NCBI RefSeq assembly: GCF_016834655.1
Contig: NZ_JAENHP010000012.1
Span: forward strand, 186,001 to 250,000
DNA length: 64,000 nucleotides
Direction: 5' to 3'
Source of the DNA: Paractinoplanes ovalisporus
GTDB lineage: Bacteria > Actinomycetota > Actinomycetes > Mycobacteriales > Micromonosporaceae
Part shown: positions 59,547 to 64,000 of the stretch, piece by piece
How positions within the stretch are numbered: the stretch's first letter is position 1
Layout: every line of letters begins with the position of its first letter
Notes under the pieces: model-generated
Database searches by the model: none
What the model was told of the DNA's origin: nothing
Seen by the model: only the letters and a program-made list of their open reading frames with translations
Translations under genes and position numbers: made by a program

Positions 59547-60109
59547 TATTCGTTCGGCTTGATCAGCACGTGGGCGTCGTCGCTCAGCCGGTAGCCCACC
59601 CCGTAGACGGTGGTGATCAGGGGAACGGCGCCGCCGAGCTTGAGGCGCAGCCGGCGCACGTGGACGTCCACCGTGCGCTCGCCGGTGTGGTCGTAGCCCC
59701 AGACGCCGGTCAGCAACTGGGCCCGGGTGAAGACGCGGCGCGGCCGCTCGGCCAGGAACAGCAGAAGATCGAACTCGAGCCGGGTCAGCGGCAGCGGTTC
59801 GCCGTCGACGATGACCTGGCGGGTGCCGGTGAGCAGGCGCACCTCGGGACCGGCGACCTCGGGGCCGGCCTCGAGCTCCGGAGCGGGCGCGACGGCCGGC
59901 TCGACGTGCACGGTGCCCTGACTGACCTCGACGAGCTCGCGGACCGCCTCGATGAGCTTGTGGGCCTGCGGGGAGATCGCTTCGCCGTTGAGCGGTATGG
60001 CGACCGTGACGGTCAGCGCGGGTTCCGACGGGCGGCGGACGACGGTGGAGCCGCGGCCCGGCCCGCTGGCATGTCGGGCGAGCCGTGGTGAAAGCGCACT
60101 GGCCGGCAT
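59546..60109 (-). CDS. OmpR-type winged-helix regulator without receiver
   Basis: 187 residues. The C-terminal 95 form an OmpR/PhoB DNA-binding domain (LPLTRLEFDLLLFLAERPRRVFTRAQLLTGVWGYDHTGERTVDVHVRRLRLKL, TVYGVGYRL). The N-terminal 85 lack any receiver and contain a short predicted alpha/beta part (TVTVAIPLNGEAISPQAHKLIEAVRELVEVS). Regulation must be by other means, possibly the coupled kinase-like protein. AGGGGG precedes the ATG at 60109. Confidence 0.88.
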   Translation of the reverse strand: MPASALSPRLARHASGPGRGSTVVRRPSEPALTVTVAIPLNGEAISPQAHKLIEAVRELVEVSQGTVHVEPAVAPAPELEAGPEVAGPEVRLLTGTRQVIVDGEPLPLTRLEFDLLLFLAERPRRVFTRAQLLTGVWGYDHTGERTVDVHVRRLRLKLGGAVPLITTVYGVGYRLSDDAHVLIKPNE

Positions 60110-60466
60110 TTAGTTGATCCCCCTGAAATACGTCTCGGCAACCGTATAAGACCGATCACCCTCCGTAAAGCCGCGGACGATATTTCCGCCAGCGCCGTTG
60201 TCGGGTCAACCCGTCAACCACACTGTGGGAAAATCGTTCCACGTCCGCCTGGACTGCGGAAAATGCATTCCCCAAACAGATTCTGTCAGACTGATTAAGC
60301 ATTGCCGAACGCGCATCTTCCTGCGAATACTTGCCGCGTACCGCAAGCAACAAGCGTTTGCGCTGGCCAAAGTGTGCGCGGACGACCTCGGCCGGCGGCA
60401 CAGTCGGGCAGCCTCCTGAGACGGAAGACACACCGACGCCACCATTTACCGCCGTGCGTGCAAAAA
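60110..60466. other. Long intergenic region, no gene seen
   Basis: About 360 bp, less GC-rich than the rest, between the divergently oriented upstream region of the wHTH gene and the end of secA2. It has many A/T-rich words (GGAAAATCG, AAATGCATTCC, AGACTGATTAAGCATTG) and no frame that looks coding. It should hold the wHTH promoter and has room for a small RNA. Confidence 0.4.
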
Positions 60467-60500
60467 GAATCCGGGCGTCCCATCGGGAACGCCCGGATTC
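60467..60500 (-). terminator. Intrinsic terminator of secA2
   Basis: GAATCCGGGCGT / ACGCCCGGATTC, a perfect 12-bp stem with a 10-nt loop. On the minus strand it is followed by TTTTTGC, a textbook rho-independent terminator just after the secA2 stop. Confidence 0.85.
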
Positions 60501-60513
60501 CGGAGACCGGTAT

Positions 60514-62808
60514 TTAGTTGCTGCCGGAGATGAGACGACGACCCACGGCCGCGATGAGCCGGTCGAGTTCCGAACCGAACGGGTTGTCGTGCACCAGGTA
60601 GGTCCAGGTGGCGCTCGGCCGCACGATCTTGGCGCGGTCGGGCTCGAAGCCCTCGGAGAGGTCGACCTCTTCGAACGCCTCGATCGTGCGCGCTTCGACG
60701 TCGAGCAGGAGCTTCTGGAAGGCCGGCACGGCGGCCCGGTGGAACTCGTCGAGCGGGTCGAGCTTGCCCAGCGCGCGCAGGTGCACGCCCTCGCGCACCT
60801 CGGAGAGCTCGGCCAAGTGGTCGACCCAGAGCCGGTCGAGGTGGAACAGCGCGATGGCCCGGGCGGCGTCGGAGAGGACGTCCTCGTCGGTCTCCTTGGC
60901 CTTCTCGGGCGACCGCTCGAGCAGCATGATCGCGGCGACCTCGGAGGTGAGCAGGCGCTCGCGGCGTTCGGCCAGGGCCACCCGCTGCTGCTCGATGACG
61001 ACGCTGTAGCGCCAGGTGTTGCGGTGGATCTCGTGGTTGACGCCCTCGGCGACCCGCTGGGCGTGCTCGACCGCGTATTCCACCTGGTCGTCGTGGACGA
61101 CGCCGTCCATGTCCATGCGCGGCGAGGCCGGCAGGATGTCGCCGGCGTGCCGGGTGACCAGCTCGTCCTCGAGGCTGACGAAGAAGACCGACCCGCCCGG
61201 GTCGCCCTGGCGGCCGGCGCGGCCGCGCAGCTGGTCGTCGACGCGGCGGCTGTCGTGCCGGCCGGCGCCGATGACGTAGAGCCCGCCCAGCTCGACGACC
61301 TCGTCGCGGTCGGCCTCGTCGCTGCCGCCGAGGCGGATGTCGACACCACGGCCGGCCATCTGGGTCGAGACGGTGACCGCGCCCTTGGCGCCCGCCTCGG
61401 CGATGATCCGCGCCTCCTCGGCGTCGTTCTTCGCGTTCAGCACGTTCGACGGCACGCCGACCGCGGCCAGCTGCTTGGCCAGCAGCTCGGACGCCTTCAC
61501 GTCGAGGGTGCCGACCAGCACCGGCCGGCCCTTCTCGTGGGCGATCTTGATCTCTTCGACCAGGGCCTCGTCGCGGGTCTCGTGCGCCGAGTAGATGCGG
61601 TCGGGCTCGTCCTCACGGATGTTCTCGGTGTTGGACGGGATGACCGCGACCTCGAGCTTGAAGTATTCGCGGAGCTGCTCGCCGACGTGCACGGCGGTGG
61701 CCGTCATGCCGCACACCGTCTTGTAGAGAGCGATGTAGGCCTGCACGGTGATGGTGTCGAGGACCTCGCCCTCGGCGGTGGCGCTCAGGCCCTCCTTCGC
61801 CTCGACCGCGGCCTGCAGGCCGTCGGGCCAGCGGCGGCGCTGGGCGACCCGGCCGCGCATCTCGTCGATCAGCTCGACCGAGCCGTTGCGCACGATGTAG
61901 TCGACGTCGCGGCGCAGCAGGGCGTGGGCGTGCAGGGCCACGTTGACCGCGGACAGCTGCTGAACCTGGTCGTCGGCGTAGAGGTCGATGTCGCCGAGCT
62001 GCTCCTCGATCTTCTTGAGGCCGGCCTCGGTGAAGGCCACGCTGCGGCCGTCCTCGGCCACCTCGTAGTCCTTGCCCGCCTTGAGCTCGCGCACCAGCCC
62101 CGCCGCGTCGTGCACCGGGTCGGCCTCGGTGGCGATGCTGCCGGCCAGCACCATCGGCACCCGGGCCTCGTCGATGAGGATCGAGTCGGCCTCGTCGACG
62201 ATCGCCGTGGCCAGCTCGCGCTGCACGCGGTCTTCGACGTCGGTGACCAGCTGGTCGCGCAGGTAGTCGAAGCCGGCCTCGCTGACCGAGACATAGGTGA
62301 CGTCGGCCAGGTAGGCCTCGCGGCGCTCGGAGGGGGTGGCGGCCTCGGTGACCCAGGCGACCGAGAGGCCGAGCAGCTTGTAGACCGGCTCCATCCACTC
62401 GGCGTCGCGGCGGGCCAGGTAGTCGTTGACGGTGAGCACGTGCACCGGGCCGTGGCCGAGACGGACGTGCCCGTACGCCGCGATGGTCGCGGTCAGCGTC
62501 TTGCCCTCACCGGTGGCCATCTCGGCGACCTTGCCCGAGAGCAGCGCCATGGCGCCGAGCAGCTGCACGTCGTAAGGTCGCTGTTCGAGCGCGCGCCACG
62601 CGGCCTCGCGGCCGATCGCGCACAGCTCGGTGAAGTCGGTGGCCTCCTGGGCGGCGGCGGTCAGCGCCTCGTCGTCGAGCTCGCGCAGCGCCTCCTCACG
62701 CGCGTCGATGGCCGGCAGGCGCTTGGAGAACGGCGCGAGGTCGACCGTTGTGCCCGGACGCTGCAGAAACTTGCGAAACCGGCTCTTCAGCCGCGACGAC
62801 ACACCCAT
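60514..62808 (-). CDS. secA2: Accessory preprotein translocase ATPase SecA2
   Basis: 764 residues. SecA DEAD-motor motifs are complete: MATGEGKTLTATIAAY, IVDEADSILIDEAR, VCGMTATA, STQMAGRGVDIRLGG and DDQLRGRAGRQGDPG. The chain lacks the C-terminal linker and zinc-binding segment of housekeeping SecA and is about the size of mycobacterial SecA2, so I assign it to the accessory paralogue that exports a subset of proteins. ATG 62808 is preferred over TTG 62817. It is monocistronic, with a strong terminator. Confidence 0.9.
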   Translation of the reverse strand: MGVSSRLKSRFRKFLQRPGTTVDLAPFSKRLPAIDAREEALRELDDEALTAAAQEATDFTELCAIGREAAWRALEQRPYDVQLLGAMALLSGKVAEMATGEGKTLTATIAAYGHVRLGHGPVHVLTVNDYLARRDAEWMEPVYKLLGLSVAWVTEAATPSERREAYLADVTYVSVSEAGFDYLRDQLVTDVEDRVQRELATAIVDEADSILIDEARVPMVLAGSIATEADPVHDAAGLVRELKAGKDYEVAEDGRSVAFTEAGLKKIEEQLGDIDLYADDQVQQLSAVNVALHAHALLRRDVDYIVRNGSVELIDEMRGRVAQRRRWPDGLQAAVEAKEGLSATAEGEVLDTITVQAYIALYKTVCGMTATAVHVGEQLREYFKLEVAVIPSNTENIREDEPDRIYSAHETRDEALVEEIKIAHEKGRPVLVGTLDVKASELLAKQLAAVGVPSNVLNAKNDAEEARIIAEAGAKGAVTVSTQMAGRGVDIRLGGSDEADRDEVVELGGLYVIGAGRHDSRRVDDQLRGRAGRQGDPGGSVFFVSLEDELVTRHAGDILPASPRMDMDGVVHDDQVEYAVEHAQRVAEGVNHEIHRNTWRYSVVIEQQRVALAERRERLLTSEVAAIMLLERSPEKAKETDEDVLSDAARAIALFHLDRLWVDHLAELSEVREGVHLRALGKLDPLDEFHRAAVPAFQKLLLDVEARTIEAFEEVDLSEGFEPDRAKIVRPSATWTYLVHDNPFGSELDRLIAAVGRRLISGSN

Positions 62809-62930
62809 GGCGGGCAACGGTACTTCATTTCCCTGGGAGGTTGGTGCCGACCTTCACCTCACACCGCGTTTGTGTCGGGGTCATGGCGGGCACCATGTCG
62901 GGCGCGGATCTATGCGGTGGAGGAGGCGTG

Positions 62931-63671
62931 GTGCCGAGTCAGCTCGTATGCCGCCCGGAACGGGGGTTTCCGGTCGCCGCGCTGCGTGTCAGCGGCACCC
63001 TCGATCAGGTCACCGGCGACGCGCTGCAGCAGGCGGTCCGGCTGCGCCTGGCCGACCAGCCCACTCTGCTTCTGCTCGACGTCGCCGGCCTGCGGATCGG
63101 CGACCCGGTCGGGCTCGCGGCGCTCAGCGCGGTCGTCTGTCAGGCGTTCGAGTGGCCCGACGTGCCGGTTGTCCTCTGCGGCGCCGACGCCCCCACCATG
63201 GCCATGATCTCGGACGCGCCCGACTGCACCGGTCTGGACTTCGCCGGCGACTACGCGGGCGCCCTCGCCACCGCCCGGGCCGAGACCGTCCCGCCGCGGA
63301 TCCGGGTGCGCCTGCGCCCGGTGCCGGACGCCTGCCGCCAGGTCCGCTCGCTGGTCACCCAGGCCTGCTCGGCCTGGGAGCGGGCCGACGTGGCGTCGAT
63401 CGCGACCCTGATCGCGACCGAGCTCGTGGCCAACGTCGTACGGCACGCCCGGACCAGCATGGAGTTCACCGTGCGGCCGCTGCAGGGCGGTCGCCTCGGC
63501 ATGACCGTGCGGGACCGTAGCCGGCGGATGCCCAAGCCGGCCGACGCCGGGTTGTCCGACGCCGGCGGGCGCGGCCTGCGGCTCGTGCGGGATCTGACCG
63601 ACGCCTGGGGCGTCCTGCCGGTCACCGACGGCAAGGTCGTCTGGACCCGGATGCGCGCGGACACGCTCTGA
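62931..63671 (+). CDS. STAS-HATPase fusion (anti-sigma-type regulator)
   Basis: 246 residues: a STAS-like domain (about 5-105; TLDQVTGDALQQAVRLRLADQPTLLLLDVAGLRIGDPVGLAALSAV) fused to an RsbW-type HATPase (about 115-240; N-box IATELVANVVRHA, G-box GGRGLRLV). In most systems these are separate anti-anti-sigma and anti-sigma proteins. The STAS phospho-Ser position reads GDPVG instead of DSSG, so it probably is not phosphorylated. GGAGG (62919-62923) sets the GTG at 62931; upstream ATGs at 62883 and 62895 are alternatives. Confidence 0.85.
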   Translation: MPSQLVCRPERGFPVAALRVSGTLDQVTGDALQQAVRLRLADQPTLLLLDVAGLRIGDPVGLAALSAVVCQAFEWPDVPVVLCGADAPTMAMISDAPDCTGLDFAGDYAGALATARAETVPPRIRVRLRPVPDACRQVRSLVTQACSAWERADVASIATLIATELVANVVRHARTSMEFTVRPLQGGRLGMTVRDRSRRMPKPADAGLSDAGGRGLRLVRDLTDAWGVLPVTDGKVVWTRMRADTL

Positions 63672-63723
63672 TTCGTCACCGGGGCGCGCTGACGCGCCGG
63701 GCGACGTGCGGTAGCGTCGCTCT

Positions 63724-64000
63724 GTGCAACCGGCTGACCCCCATTTCGAAGCGCTGCTGATCTATCTCAAGGAGTCTCGCGGCTTCGACTTCACCGGGTA
63801 CAAACGTTCCAGCCTCGTGCGGCGGGTCGACCGCCGGATGAGCCAGGTCGGCGCGTCGGAATATCAGGACTACGTGGACTACCTCCAGGTCCATCCGGAC
63901 GAGTTCACCGCGCTGTTCAACACGATCCTGATCAACGTCACCGGCTTCTTCCGCGACGCCGACGCCTGGGAATACCTCGCCAAGGACGTCCTGGGGCCGA
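63724..64000 (+). CDS. CheR-type methyltransferase, N-terminal part
   Basis: The first 92 residues run off the right edge: a CheR N-terminal helical domain (FEALLIYLKESRGFDFTGYKRSSLVRRVDRRMSQVGASEYQDYVDYLQVHPDEFTALFNTILINVTGFFRDADAWE). The NVTGFFRD motif is typical of CheR methyltransferases and of CheB-CheR-PAS-kinase fusions; which one cannot be told. TAGCGT (63712-63717) is 6 nt before the GTG, so it is probably leaderless. Confidence 0.88.
   Translation, partial: MQPADPHFEALLIYLKESRGFDFTGYKRSSLVRRVDRRMSQVGASEYQDYVDYLQVHPDEFTALFNTILINVTGFFRDADAWEYLAKDVLGP

Noticed and set aside
60331..63207. 958-codon open frame antisense to secA2
   Set aside because: SecA motifs are complete on the other strand; the long antisense frame is a composition shadow.

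Overview
The window is very GC-rich, uses GTG starts freely, and carries a pupylation/proteasome locus (dop, mpa), mycothiol synthesis (mshC), an F420-type LLM oxidoreductase, and many short-spaced TAnnnT boxes upstream of starts without a Shine-Dalgarno. This points to a mycelial actinobacterium. A Micromonosporaceae member such as Actinoplanes is my best guess (inference). Gene order from dop/mpa/trmI/RecB to PAC2 and mshC/SCO1664-type/DUF3090/phosphatase broadly follows the mycobacterial Rv2112c-Rv2136c region. No rRNA, tRNA, CRISPR array, insertion sequence or prophage was recognised.

Layout. 0-8.4 kb: dop (cut by the left edge), an acyltransferase gene lying between dop and mpa, mpa, a 3Fe-4S-type ferredoxin, trmI, a site-2 protease and a RecB-type nuclease. 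8.4-13.1 kb: arsM/arsR with three operator dyads, an orphan LuxR-type regulator, and an RHH regulator/DUF4097/47-aa operon with a perfect 20-bp palindrome. 13.1-16.6 kb: a MacB/FtsX-type ABC exporter. 16.8-24.1 kb: HAD phosphatase, DUF2071, a BLUF photoreceptor, a methyltransferase, a MarR/quinone-reductase pair, YggT, a GNAT-like protein, and an AraC/SDR pair joined by a frameshift in a minisatellite. 24.2-31.8 kb: diguanylate cyclase, a divergent HPRT, a CDP-alcohol phosphotransferase, PAC2, GntR, a secreted lectin-like protein and a His/Asp-rich secreted protein. 31.9-36.5 kb: the mshC cluster. 36.6-49.3 kb: aldo-keto reductase with a NarL-type two-component system, M20 peptidase, hemerythrin, LysR, a ClpC-like unfoldase and an MFS exporter. 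49.7-55.8 kb: two convergent units described below. 55.9-64 kb: two DUF72 genes around a class IV aminotransferase, a DksA-type protein, a kinase-like protein with a receiver-less OmpR-type regulator, SecA2, a STAS-HATPase fusion, and a CheR gene cut by the right edge.

The two most interesting units are neighbours. The first (49.7-54.2 kb, + strand) is a tight four-gene operon: a small helical protein, a helical accessory protein, a soluble FtsK/EccC-like ATPase with three RecA-like folds of which only the middle keeps Walker motifs, and a coiled-coil membrane protein. It looks like a dispersed type VII-like motor. The second (55.8-54.2 kb, - strand) encodes a 105-residue peptide with four near-identical 22-residue Asn/His/Asp repeats, followed 2 nt later by a JmjC/ribosomal-oxygenase-type hydroxylase. 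That arrangement suggests a substrate-enzyme pair.

A further theme is small tandem-repeat islands (units of 20-38 bp) at or just after gene 3' ends, each with its own unit. One has altered a reading frame (AraC), and another has inserted a repeated linker into the RecB-type nuclease.
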